The translations under genes were made by a program, and so were the position numbers. This document shows, one piece after another, positions 14,101 through 26,019 of a DNA stretch of 64,000 bases; the stretch's first letter is position 1; each line of letters opens with the position of its first letter. The DNA is from Opisthorchis felineus (Eukaryota > Platyhelminthes > Trematoda > Opisthorchiida > Opisthorchiidae). The notes below the pieces were generated by a model. It was not told the DNA's origin and ran no database searches. It saw only the letters and a program-made list of their open reading frames with translations. Where the stretch lies: positions 447,609 through 511,608 of the forward strand of contig SJOL01006413.1 of NCBI GenBank assembly GCA_004794785.1, written 5' to 3'.

Positions 14101-16390
14101 GCCTATCAACTACACCCAATGGTCTGCAATGGGTCAACTGCAGGCTGGTATCACTGATAAGGCGAGACCAGAACACCCCGCAGTGTTTCACATTGACCTG
14201 CTAAGTGAATATCATGTATTCCTAGTAGACTAAGTCATTTGTGAATGTTGCACACATGTTTTCAGGCGTCCAACCTGATGAAGCTATCCGGACATCCGGA
14301 ATGCAGAGCCATAACGTGTACAGTTACATTATCCGAGATGACTGCACTGAATTCAGCTGCAACAGTTCATACCAGACTCCGAAAGAAGGGTGAGTAAATA
14401 ACAGAAATACTCAACAACGGACAATTTAGTGCGATTACACAAAGCCGTTTCAGCAATGTCCAACATGGTTCTTGAGCGTATATTCGAGGTTACTACTTGT
14501 CTCTCACGCAGAACTCATTTAAAACGGAGAGGTAAAGTAAGATCTATAGAAATCCGTAAATTTGACCGCTGCCTTGTTGATCTCTTCCCCGCCTGAAGTG
14601 AGCTGTCAGTCAGAAAGCATGAAAATCAAGGAAGCTATGCTGCAAGAAAAACAATAAATCTGGCCCCGAAAAATACACGAGTACTTCCAATACGTTTTTT
14701 GATTTTTCACGATAATCTTTCTTGAATATTTCACAAGCGTTGTTTAATACATTTACTTACTCTGTTTGTATTCCCATCAATGTCCAAGAAATTTAGGCGA
14801 TTGTGAAGACTGATTTGCTTCTGCCAATACTACTACCCTGAATTCACCACACCTGAATCGTGTCAGTAGCCGCTTTTCCAGAGAGCCTAGACACCAAACG
14901 GATGGACACTTTAATTAAAGTAGAAAATGACATGCGTAACACTGCACAGTTGGTGGTAAGCTATATTAAACATCCACTCTTCACCAGGATGTCTACACAG
15001 ACCGTTCCAACACTGCTATTCATGTGAAGATGAGTTTTTTGTTCACCGGGGAATTGGACGTACGGCTAACGTGTGCCACAATCGACCATTTCAATGAATG
15101 ACTTATGTGACCTCGTCGCGCCATCCGATGTCCACACAGTACAGTATTCAAGCATGCGAAAGCAGGCTCGTCATGTGCTTCAATCGACCACACCCAGCCG
15201 GGTCAATCTGCCCTTCCTGATCGTTCCATTCTGCGATGGCATTCCGTTCCACCATAAGAGGAGAAAATTTGATCGAAAAGCTGTGGAAGCTGCACACATC
15301 AATCATTCAAACAACCTACGGGCTATGGGTGTTTTATGCAGAGAAACACCCGACAATTTTTACTTTTGAACTTGGTTGGTGGGCCTCAGGTACATTAGTT
15401 AAATATCTGAGTTTCTTACAACTAGACAAATGATCAGGCAAAACAGAGCTTCTGCTCATTAGTGCCGGTGGCTATGTTCAGGATTGCAATGTAGAAAATA
15501 TGCTGCCTTACTGCGTCATTATATTAAATGTGAAAGCGAAGCTTGGTAGTAACGTGAAAAAGTGCAGGATAGTCCGGGTATGGATCGCCGGCTGAAAAGC
15601 ACTGACATCAGCATGCATTACGAACAGTGATTTATGGTTGCCGTATGACGTGTGCGACAAGGTCACAGTGAGTGAAACGAACAAACAAAAAACCAGCCCA
15701 ACTCCTCTTTTTTTGTGGCTCAACAGGCAAGGTGCATTTTTTCTAGAACACCATCTATTCCATTCACCTAGATGCCCTCGGTTTGTGCTGGCTATCGTTT
15801 TCTTAGCCGCAACCTTGTAAAACCAAAGCGAAGCTTGCATCACTACCAACGGAAACAGACAACTTGAGATTCTGAAGATGTAAGAGGACAATTTGTCGAT
15901 ATTTTGGCGCACACAATGATGTTTAGCCTAGACACAGAGAGGCGGAAACCTAATATCTGTTCCATCCTTGTCACCAACTAATGTGGACCAACCAACTTGC
16001 TGTTCCATCGTGAAAGAAGCATTGTTCACAACCCCAATTCTCCGAAGACGTTATTTCCAAAGCTTCAGAGGAAATCAGCACCATTTTAAATAATACGGCT
16101 CTCATAAATATTTATACATATCAAAACGCTTTAAGTCGAAAATGATGAAAATGGAAATATGGAAAGAAGCAACCAGGTATTTCGTTTGAGAGGTAATTAA
16201 AACGAAGGGTAGAAGGGAACTTTTGTTGAAACGCATGCAACATCGAAAAAAGTTTACGTCTATCACAGTAATCTGAAAAATACAGAAATGATTGGTCTAC
16301 CTCTGCGTGGGATTCCGGCTGTGCCAGGCCGTCCATTGGCAGATCAATTGTAATTGCATCAGACAACTCCTTTACTTATTTAACACTAGT
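11169..16390. other. No supported gene; SINE remnant and ROR 3' flank
   Basis: Contains the SINE copy at 13.3 kb. The stretch below 16391 must hold the 3' untranslated region of the ROR gene. I saw no canonical AATAAA on the minus strand close to the stop. A plus-strand open frame at 15073-15369 and a minus-strand one at 15508-15912 have no recognisable domain or splice context. Confidence 0.5.
13225..13395 (+). mobile_element. Decayed tRNA-derived SINE copy
   Basis: Contains GGGAGTTCGGGTCCCGCC as box B, then AGTCCAGTACTTCCTTGC and GTGTGGACTCGCCAGAATAATT, which align with the copy at 26.1 kb. The hammerhead segment between them is no longer recognisable. An 80-codon-scale open frame across it is not a gene. 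Confidence 0.55.
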
Positions 16391-17756
16391 TCATAAAATT
16401 GAATCTGCTGCAGGAATATACATTGTGGTTGTATTAGGAAGGAGGCGCATTCCAAAACCGGGCGTATCGATTGTGTCTATACTGTGTTGTAAATGTATAC
16501 GGCTAGTAGGGAGTAGAGGGCTCGGCATTGTCCGATGTAACTGAAACTGCTTCGCTTGTCCTCCATTCTCAGCGGAACTACATCCATCCGGACTGAATTG
16601 TGGTTGATGTACTTTGTGGTTGGCCAAATGGGATTCGGAGTTACAGTGATCGTCGGCACCAAAGCTTGTCCTTTGGTCTTGATCGAACCAAACCGGGTCG
16701 TGGTTGGTGAACAGTGCAGGATTTTCGTGAGACAAATATCCGGAGATTGGTCCGTTTGCAAAGAAATGGGTTTCCGTGTGACCATGTTCAAGGATGCGGT
16801 TGGAAGCCATATCGTTATTGGGGTTCATGTTTAATCTGGCTGGAGGGACAGCCGAGTTATTGAGGACTGAGTATGAGGAGGGGAATTTAAGTGTATTACC
16901 AAAGATGAAGTTGCACTGCCAATAGGAAAGCTGATGGAAACAGTCCTTAAAACTTGGTCGTTGTTCAGGTTTCTCATGCCAGCAGGTTGCCATTAGCGAG
17001 TAAACGGGTGGAAGGCAATTATTTGGACAGGGTAACAGTTGTTTCGCCTGAATTAAATCTAAAACTTCTAAATCGGAGTAGTTGGAATACGGGCGCATTC
17101 CACCAGACCATACCTCCCAGTTCAATACTCCGTATGCCCAGATATCCGACTCCACAGTGAACTTGCCATATATGATAGAATCCAGGGGCATCCAGCGAAT
17201 TGGCAACATCAAGCTCTGTGGATGTAGGCGGTAATAATCTCCGGCGTAACAGTCTCGGGCCAGACCTAGATCGGTAATTTTACAGTATAGCTGATCATTT
17301 AGAATGAGCACATTTCTTGCGGCCAAATCCCGGTGAACAAAGCGATGACTAGACAGGTAATCCATACCCGAGGCAACCTGAGACAAAACGTGTAACTTCT
17401 CTGCGTCTGTTAACGGTGAGCTGAATGAATGCGTTCCTTCGGCACCGGTCATACCGGATGCAGCACGCCGGATAGCCATCAGTTCACATAGGTCCATATA
17501 CTGGCTGACTTCGAAGATCATACACCAAGGTGGATGCTGGCGACTCACACCATACAGGCTAAGGATGTTAGGATGATCGAGTTCGGAAATCAACTCGGCT
17601 TCTCGTTGAAAGTCCGCCTGTAACGATGCCGGACAACCAGCTGACAAGGTTTTCACAATCACTGACACAGATACACCATTCTCGTAGGCACTGTGGGCTA
17701 AAAGTTCTGCTTTATATACTGGTCCGAAAACGCCTTGGCCAAATTGCTTACCAAAT
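16391..17756 (-). CDS. ROR: ROR-family receptor tyrosine kinase, last exon: kinase domain and C-terminal tail
   Basis: Terminal coding exon of a ROR-type receptor tyrosine kinase; the kinase is cytoplasmic and phosphorylates tyrosines, and the family transduces Wnt5a-type signals. The exon opens after a TTTACAG acceptor and completes an Arg codon split in phase 2. Visible motifs in order: glycine loop GQGVFG, ATP lysine in VIVK, alpha-C Glu in QREAE, catalytic loop HRDLAARN, ITDLG in place of DFG, the activation-loop signature GDYYR, LPIRWMP, SDIWAYG and QRPSFKD. DLG and the KQLLPCP...YSLM block separate ROR from MuSK and Trk, which have DFG. The APE-like site reads PLDSI instead of PPEAI. 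A tail of about 170 residues rich in Asn, His and Ser follows the kinase and ends at a TGA. Family assignment is secure; ROR1 versus ROR2 orthology cannot be decided here. Confidence 0.95.
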
Positions 17757-19406
17757 CTGTAAATGAAGTGAGAATGCATGGACATGCTGGGAGAAACGGC
17801 TTAAATTCATTTATCGACGGAATCTGTAACCACTGATGGTAATAATAATGTTAATAATAACAGTTCGGTGCTGACACCCTTTTGGTACATAGCCGCCTTT
17901 CTAAACGAAGCAGACACAGAGCAAAGATACTGCCAAACTAATCAAACCTAGATAGAGGCAACGGGAAATCCATAGCTAGGTTCGAAGCATGGAACTTTCG
18001 GTCAGTGGTCTCTCGCCTTAGCTTTGAGCTGTTTCGAGATTATTGATTCACTGGCTGTAATTCATTAAGTTTACAGACTAAATTTCAACATGAGAACCAC
18101 ATAACCTATAAAATTTGTGTTTCCGATCAATGCATGTTATATTAGCACGATGAATCAACCCACATAAATGGTCTGCGATGAATGTTCGTCGAAATCATTC
18201 AACAGCAGACAGTGGTAGAAGGTATAAGATTGCAAAGTTCAGAGTGTATGAGCTTAATCATGAAGTGACACGAAAATAGCCTTTTGGTAATTGACTAGTC
18301 ACAGTCGAACCTGTGAAGCCAATCGCATTTAGATAAGGTAACGAAGTATAGCAGGGTCGAGTAATTTTATTGATTTAATCCAGAAGTAAGCTTCAATCAA
18401 GTTCGGATGAATGACACCGATGTTCGTGTCAACTGCGCTCACCCTTGGAGACTTCAGCCAGCTAGGTCCAAATAATATATTCTTGAGCTCATAGTGTCTA
18501 ACTCTCGAGAAAGCGTGTTACTCTCAACTACAGATCGTGGACAACTTTCGCTTTAAGCAAGCGAACATCAAATTTTGTAAATAATCTGTATTAGAAGTAA
18601 TCCGGTTTGATCCTTTTCCGATTCTTTGTTTTTCAGTGATATCCCCAGATATTGTTCATTCGGTGTAGGTAATCTTAGGATTGATAGTGGCAGCGCACCG
18701 AACGATATTCTCATGTTGAGAAGAAATTCAGGCGAACGAATCCCCTTGCATCCGCTGATCCTTTATCAGATGTTTATACAACTAAAACTTTAAAGAGAGT
18801 TTACAAAGAAGCTCTATTCAGATATGATTGGGAATTCAGTTTTCGATGCGGTTTTCGAGCTCGAGCTTCTGTAAATAATGTGATCCTTCAAAATAATATT
18901 TTGTGGAAACCTCGTCAATTTCAGTCGTTCTATTCAATAACGGTAAACTCTGCAGGCAGATCGCTCCAGATTGTAAACTACTCTACTACTGGTGAAATCT
19001 ACTTAAAACGGACATCAAGACGAAATTGGGTCAACCAACGCCATAACCGCCGTCTCACATGGATGTTGATTAGGGTCCTACAAGAAGCAGTTGTTGCCGT
19101 GATGGATCCTTGGTCTGTTCCCGAAAAAGATTAGCCACACAAGGCGGTTCGCATTCGTTGGAGATCACCAGCTTGGGAGCGAACAGGACCAGTCACATAA
19201 AGAGTTGGTTAGCAGATCCAAACTTTGACCTCGGAACCTCGCATTCATGGACCAGCTTGTATGTTTAAACAAACTTTGCGCTCATGCTAATTGTCTTGAA
19301 GTCGGTGCTCTATTAGTTGAAAGCGCATCCCAAAATTTGTCTTTAAACCGTGAGGAAATAATGAGTGCAGCTTAAGCTGGACGGATTCCCTACAAAAAGA
19401 ACTCAC

Positions 19407-20577
19407 CTTAACTGAGAGATCGGGAATTCCACTGGTCCACTTTGTCGTTCTTCTTCATTGGTACCGTCATATGTGGGTCTCTCTCCATTGGTATTGGGAC
19501 CATTTTGCATGTTTGGGGAGGCTGACATTCGGACTATTTGACATCCGGTGGAATTCGAATCACGTAGTGTTGTGTATGCCGTCGGGCTCTCCGTGTTTGG
19601 ATTGATCTCGAATGCGCCTTGGGTGTTTGGTGTCAGCCCACAGTCTAATGGGTCCCCAGAGGTGTGACCGAATACTGGGAGGAGATGATTAACACCAGCG
19701 TGACTACTGTTCACGCTCAGGCTATGCGGAGTCGTCAGAAATATGGTAGAGTTTGGCAACATCATAGTCGCGCTCGTCACACACATTAACCTCGAGTCTG
19801 GCGGTGGTGGGGCCGGAGAATTGGGGGGAGGTAGAGGTGGGGGTGGAGAGAAATTCGGGGCTTGATACTGATGATAGGTGGCTATCGCACCGTTTTGAAG
19901 ATGGGCTTGTTGTGAGGTTACAACCGTGCCACGGCTGTTCGCATTTGGCAGCTCATTTACCAGGGCCAACTGACTATTGGGACCGGATGACAGACTGTTC
20001 TGTGCGTTGGAAACTGCAGTGCAGCCGTTTGCAAGATTAGTTGAAGAATCCGACTGAGTGAAAAGTGTATTGTTTCTCGGGCTATATGCAACCGTGTACG
20101 TGTCGTCCGGGCAAACAAGAAGAGATGCTTTCTTTGAACATTTGAGGTGCGCCCCCATTCCTGGGATTTTTCTTTTCTTGGTTGAATTATTCAGCTCCTT
20201 CGGTGCACCCACCCCTTGTCCACGAAGTTGATGCCCGTGGGATCCACGCCCACATGGGACTCCACTGAGTCTCCCAAAGCCTGAACTGTTCCTCGAACGA
20301 CTGAACAAACTTGAACCGTCTGCCTGCAATCGAATTGAGTGGTCCCAGTTCTTGCGGCATAGAAAACAGAAAGCCAGTAGCGAAAACCCCACCAAAAACA
20401 TTACACCAACAGAAATGAACAGTGGCACCAAATCAGGACCGGTGGATACTGACTTCAGTGATAAATTTAATTTCTTTTTTATCTGTGCAGGTTCATCACC
20501 AAAATCATCTCGTTGTTGGGAGGAAAGTGGATTTTCTATCCCTTCGAGGGTATCAGCCACGCTGACCACTTGGGAAA
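19407..20577 (-). CDS. ROR: ROR-family receptor, transmembrane and long juxtamembrane exon
   Basis: Internal exon between a TTATCATTCCAG acceptor and an AAG|GTGAGT donor; it starts in phase 1 and ends in phase 2. About 48 extracellular residues precede one hydrophobic helix (exon residues 50-74, VPLFISVGVMFLVGF...), followed by a basic stop-transfer with Cys (CRKNW). About 315 cytoplasmic residues then precede the kinase exon. They are rich in Ser, Asn and Gly and contain a Pro-rich stretch (SPPPPLPPP, then APPPP) about 255 residues into the exon, a possible SH3, WW or EVH1 ligand. Vertebrate ROR proteins have only a short juxtamembrane linker and carry their Pro-rich region after the kinase. 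The joint to the upstream CRD exon forms a Val codon without any kringle in between. Confidence 0.92.
20357..20431 (-). other. Transmembrane helix of the ROR receptor
   Basis: Twenty-five uninterrupted hydrophobic or small residues run from the Leu after GPD to the Cys before RKNW. It is the only long hydrophobic stretch in the joined coding sequence downstream of the signal peptide. It puts the Ig and CRD modules outside the cell and the kinase inside. Confidence 0.9.
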
Positions 20578-21197
20578 CTGGAATGATAAAAAACAGCGTA
20601 TAGAAATGCATTCAAGTCTTCATCTAAAGCGTTAAATTCGAAGAAAGTGGAAGAAATTTATTCTGGTATACTGCCGTAGAGCCAGTTAATTTAATTTCTT
20701 CAATTTTCTCTCTAAGTGTACAATAACTTCATCAAATCGTGACGGTTATCCACCGCATAAACGTGAGGCCAAATGGCCAATTGTCGGTGGATAGATCCGT
20801 TAATGTAATATGATGGGAAATTCTCGAAACTAGGCCTCAAGGATGAGCATTAGTTTAGCTTATTCTTGTGATCACTGGGTATCCCGTTAAATAATAATTG
20901 AATAATATTTCTTCTAGTCTTCTCTGCTCTAGGTTGCATCCTGCTATGTGTTTGCTGCTTGCACCATTCATATTTATGCCATCGTCTCGTTTTTCGTTGG
21001 CAGCAGATTTCTTGAATTTCCATTCTAAATATTAAATGTCTAAGGAGAATCTTTCTGAAGATTCATAATTTTTGGATTGGGTGACAAGTTTAGAGAACAT
21101 AGAGGTTGTGTCGGTGTTTCTCACTGCTCATTTCACTGCTACAAAACGCTACTGTAAACAAATGGAACAAGAACAGTTGTTGTCCGATTTTTTTTAC

Positions 21198-21299
21198 CTT
21201 CAATTGCCTCGGGGACAGGCCGACTGATCGAACGGCATGTGTTGGGTCGATCCGGGTCGTAGATGGGTAGACGATCACAGTCCATTATCATACTCGGTA
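21198..21299 (-). CDS. ROR: ROR-family receptor, third Frizzled-CRD exon
   Basis: A 102-bp phase 1-1 exon with acceptor TCTTCTTTAG and donor GAAG|GTAAAA. It encodes the end of the Frizzled-type cysteine-rich domain: SMIMDCDRLP...DRPNTC, matching the NCEDLP...ANC segment of ROR CRDs, including the last two of the ten cysteines. It is followed by PVPEAIE, which joins directly in frame to VSQVVS of the transmembrane exon. In most ROR proteins a kringle of about 80 residues would follow at this point. Confidence 0.9.
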
Positions 21300-21444
21300 C
21301 TAAAGAAGATAAAAACCAAGATTCTACTGAATTTTTAGTAGAAACATCAGATAAGGGGTCACAAATTGCGAACAAAATTTTAATATCTGTACTGATATTC
21401 GTAGTGCAATAGTTCAACAGACAGCAAAGCAAGGTGGATCTTAC

Positions 21445-21720
21445 CATCATGTAGTAGGCTTCGTTCAAGATATTTATACGTCGAGCTACACTCATGTTGC
21501 ATCGTAGAGTAACAGTCTTGTCGACAGAGCTCTAGCGGTTGATAAGATGTAAAAGGACTCTGCCCCGCGTGGTGTGTGTCGTCAGTGGTACCCTTGCCAG
21601 TATTCTGATCCAAGATAGGAAGACATACAGGAAAGTTGTAGTAGCATGTGATCTCCATCAGAGCACGTAGACAGTCTTCACGAATGTGATGAAGTGGCTG
21701 AGCGGCAGTCAGTTTCAAAA
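21445..21720 (-). CDS. ROR: ROR-family receptor, second Frizzled-CRD exon
   Basis: A 276-bp phase 1-1 exon with acceptor TTTTTCCGCAG and donor GATG|GTAAGA. It holds the core of the CRD, the Wnt-binding module: TAAQPLHHI, REDC, ITCYYNFPVC, and LELCRQDC...HEC, giving six of the ten conserved cysteines in the usual spacing. Between CYYNFPVC and LCRQDC lies an insertion of about 32 residues (NTGKGTTDDTHH...) longer than the corresponding loop of vertebrate ROR, as far as I recall that family. Confidence 0.93.
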
Positions 21721-24529
21721 CTGCGGAAAAAGCAAGTGATCCAGTAAGAAAACACTCTCACAACAAACCATAAAATGAATAAATTAATAAGCCTGGTCAA
21801 TAGCCTAAAGTCTTTAGAGTGTATCGATGAGTGATACATTACCATTTACATTTAAACTATAGTGCAAATCTCTCAATGATGTCAGTTTACTCAGAAGTTT
21901 TGTCACGCATCTTGTGAAAGATGACCAGGCACGTACTGGCGACCACACAATTCTGCTTGTCCGATATGGTGGAGCATCGCTGCGGAAATCGATTAACTTA
22001 GAAATTATTCTGGTTGGGGTCGCTATACATGAAACATAGCAGACATTTCAGAAAGTTCAGCACTGTAATTGTTACGGTTATAACTTGTTAGAAACTTCCT
22101 TAGTATCCTTTGTACATATCTATTAAATGACCAGAAACCAATTTAAATAGAAGAGTTTCCGAGGATTCCTCGGTGAGTCTTTGAGCGTTGTTGTGCATGG
22201 AAGGCCTGTTGCGGGAGTGATATGGTGTGAGGTGTAATTAGTCGGCTTTAAGCGAAACTTCATAATGGGGGTGGCGTCAGAACGCTGATTTCCTGACTAT
22301 GGGGAGATGCTGACTAGAGGATTATTGATCCAACCCATTCAACCCTATCATCCAAAATTTTCCTAACTATACGGAATTCGATTTTCCACACGTTCACATA
22401 CTTAGAAATACTTTGCACCTAAGAATTTCGGAAATGTTAAACCTCCGCTAATTTTCGGCTTATCTTCTGACACTGTTGATGCGACTAACAATCGACAAGC
22501 ATCTCCTAACAGATAAAACCGCATCCCCGTCTTTACGTTCGAGTTAACATTGGAAGCAGCAACAAAATTTTGCATCTGAGAGCCCGAAATATCCTCTTTG
22601 ACTCTGAGGATAGTAAAGCTTTTTGGGTAGAGTTAAACAGTTTATTTTTTGTTTTTCAGTCTCAGAGAACTTCATAGACAGATTACAATCACGTTAGTTT
22701 TCAGATGGGAGCTAACAGACTGGGCTTTCATAACCTAATGCGGAGTGTCCAGATATTTCACATCATGCTTCGACAACAATACACTGATATTGTACGGATT
22801 CTATAGATTAAGAAAAAGCAAATCAGGGCTAATCTAACTATACTTAACTTGACCCAAGCTGACCAATATTTACACACCATGATTATTTTGCTTTCATTAT
22901 GCATGTGCGGTGCTGCTCTCAGCTAGGATGCTATTGTTCACGTGAATGCTACTGTCCCACCCTCGTGTTCTTACGGGTGGCCCTCACATCGCATTAATAT
23001 GCGGACACAAGCAGAAACCGTCATTCCCCGGAATACTGAAGGATCAGATTCTGTATCAGTTACACGTAGTCAGCTGTTAACGCACCGTGGCTTGCTGGCG
23101 CGCACACGAGATTCCGGTCGCTCTGCTTTCGTCGTTAGCCCGTGCCCATGGATGTGACTCATCTGCAACGCACGGTCATACACGGGACGACTATTGGGCC
23201 AATACAAACGAACTAAATGCCTATCCACCACCCACCGCGTTTCCGGTCTCAGTTTGCACCCACCCTATTGCCTTGTCCTGTCCACAGACAAAGCGATCAT
23301 GCATCTGGGTCAGCTAGTGGGCCACCTAATCACCCCTTGTTGAACAGGGTGGATGGGGATGTTTGTCCACATGTGGAAAATTTACGCGGGCTGACTGATC
23401 GTTCGATGATTAGCCTCACATTTTCACCACCATGCCGAGGTGTGCGTGACACAAGCGTCGTGGTGTGTGACCTGAAAATGGTGAACGTCAGAGTTAAATT
23501 ATTTTGGTCTGGTAAACTGCCTTTTCGGGACTGAGCTCCTGGGTTGGGGAAGCCATTCGTTTTCGAATGCGAATGGCGGATAAATCCCGAGGAGTCAGAA
23601 CTTTATCAGCATCACCGTACCCAAACCGTTGAAAGAAAATGCACATGACACTTCGTTCTCCATTCAGTTTCAAAAAGGGTTTAATAACTGCTAGCTTAAG
23701 AACAGACAAAATGTTACCCTTGCCTTCCAATTTAGTCTTTGTGTGCCTGCTTTTCACAACAGCCACCGAAAGGAGCAGCCAAACAACATATTTTTACATG
23801 TATTACAATTGCTCGATACTGGCATACTTTCATAAACAAACCACGTTTGTACAGGGTCCTTAGAACTTACAGAAGCAGTAGCAACCCCCAACTCGATTCT
23901 GGAGTGCCTGTTTTTGGGTTCAGTTGCATAGGCTCCAGGGTCATTTCTAGGTTAACTGGCTACCTGACCCGTCCCGACGGAAATGCCCCTGAGATTTTAT
24001 CTTCAGTAACACAACACAACATCTTCACACAACATTCTCCAACTGAAGCGAAATTTCCATTCAGCCAATAACTCAGAATCTACATGCTTGTAAAATGTAA
24101 TGTGAGGTCTAGTAATGCAATAACGGTAGCCGCAGGTAACCTGCGTTACAGCTTTCAATCGACGAAGGCATTTTTCTCACTCACTAGGATCTGGTAGTCT
24201 GAACGGCAACTACCCTGTTTTTGCAGTTTGTGTGAGTAGGCACAGAGCCGCGTCAGAGAGGCTGTCAGTGAGGGGATGTGTTATGATTCATGCGTATTTC
24301 TAATCCATAGTCGTCCATTGATTACAACAGTTCTTATGTTCGTGGGGTCGTGGAACTCCGTTGCGAAATTGAAATACCCATTCTGACTAATGTTTGAGTA
24401 GTGTAAATGTTACTTACAATATATGCATCTGGTCTACTCGGAAACTCACTACTTAGGAGCGCTGGAATTCGCTTGGCAAATGCGTAACGTTACTGTGTAT
24501 CGAAATAAGCAAATAACCCACATACTCAC

Positions 24530-24661
24530 ATTTTGAAATCTCTGTTTCGATAAGCGCTTGTTGATACTCTCGGGTAACATAAACACGATGGCCCGTGAGG
24601 TATTTTCCGCAAACGTTACTGTGAAATTCCTGACAAAATCCGTCTGTTTCCGGAGAGGGCT
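24530..24661 (-). CDS. ROR: ROR-family receptor, first Frizzled-CRD exon
   Basis: A 132-bp exon encoding the short Ig-to-CRD linker and the beginning of the CRD: DGFCQEF..NVCGKYLTG, equivalent to DGFCQPYRGIAC in ROR1, with the first two CRD cysteines. The donor is AAAT|GTGAGT in phase 1. The acceptor is a tandem AG (TTACAGAG). Only the second AG, which starts the exon at 24661, keeps the frame when spliced to the Ig exon at 27613. The first AG would shift it by 2 bp. The start is therefore less certain than the other exon ends, and an unseen small exon in between is possible. Confidence 0.85.
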
Positions 24662-25654
24662 CTCTGTAACAAAATGCATACAAGAATCGTGGGTTACAAA
24701 AGCTACCCGCTGAACTGAATGTTTGTACGGTTACTGTGGTTACGAAACTTTCGGATGTGGAAGAGAGCTTTCAACCATACAAAAGTTATTCGATTAAAAT
24801 GCTCATGACAACAGTAATTTTTCTGGACTTACCAGAGTTACTTAGATAAGTTACTCAAATTGAGGGAATCCGGATTTACTTGATGTAAATGCTGAACTGC
24901 CATACGATACATGTGAATATGATCGTTCCCCTATTTCGATATATCGTAAGATTTTGGAGATAATCGGTAACCTAGTGAACTTCTACACATTGTTCAGTTA
25001 GGTATAAGATAGTCAAAGAAAAACCCCTACTCAATCACCAAATGTTATGCGAGAATGGGTGATTGCAGAGGAATGTTGGTAAATAAAATTGATGCCAACG
25101 CAAGGTAAGGAAAGGGTCACCGACATGGTAGAATGTTCTGCATCCAGCATAAAAAAATTTGTGCTACTTAGCAGATGGCTCACACAGTGTTATGCCTGTT
25201 GAGCCGGTAAACTATATCATCAAGCAGTACAAAGCCTAGAAATGTCCGCGAAATGACTTACACGGAAGGCATCATTTGAAAGACATCTAGTCAGGGAAGA
25301 CCTGAGTATAAGCTAAGTTACTTCCAGAAAAAAGGTATCACATGACGAACATCTCTAGGACGTATATTTTAAGGTTAGCTCCGACATAATTTGGTAGACT
25401 CTGTCTATAGCACCTAAGGTGGAGCTCACAATTTATGAGGTCAGAATTGCCCTGAAGTCTCAAGAAAACTTCCCAGTTTTTCCACATTGGAAACAATTGT
25501 CCACCCGAAATCACTTAGCCATACCTCTAGCCTTCTGATTAGATGCAAAGCATCAAAAATGGAAGTATTGATTGAACAAGGATAATGGGAAGTTTTCAAT
25601 TCAGCTTTTGTTTTGTACGTGAATTCCTATAGTGCGGAGAAGGCAAGAAACACA

Positions 25655-25790
25655 TTGAATGTGTCCCATTCTTGTTGGGAATCATCAGCAGTCCGTATCT
25701 GTTCAAGAAGGTTCGACCCCGCGAGCCGCCGGCTAGACTAAACCATTCGACCACAAGTCGCTACTCTGTGGTGTGATTAACTGACTATTG
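25655..25790 (-). mobile_element. Decayed tRNA-derived SINE copy
   Basis: On the minus strand: box A-like TGTGGTCGAATGGTTTAG, box B GGGGTCGAACC, then GGACTGCTGATGATTCCC. The CTGATGA core is intact but GAAAC is lost by a short deletion or by substitutions, so the ribozyme should be dead. It lies about 250 bp from the oppositely oriented copy at 26.1 kb in the same ROR intron. Confidence 0.62.
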
Positions 25791-26019
25791 CTGACGATAT
25801 GGTGCCACTCATCCTTCATTATCGGAATGGCGAGTGGCACTACATCCTATCTAATTGCGGGCTGATTACATTGCTGATTAGTCGCTCATAGCTGAACGGT
25901 TTAGGCTTTGACCACTAGCTGGTAGTTCGCCACGTCGTACCGTCCGGGAGATTCGTTGGATGCTAACTGCCGATTAGTCTTAACAAGGATGAAATAGCTG
26001 TACAATGCAAAGATTAAGT

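Noticed and set aside
15508..15912. A 134-codon minus-strand frame just downstream of the ROR stop
   Set aside because: No domain and no splice signals; composition looks random and it probably lies beyond the 3' untranslated region.
16556..16834. Plus- and minus-strand frames overlapping the kinase tail
   Set aside because: They are out-of-frame shadows of the confirmed terminal exon of the ROR gene.
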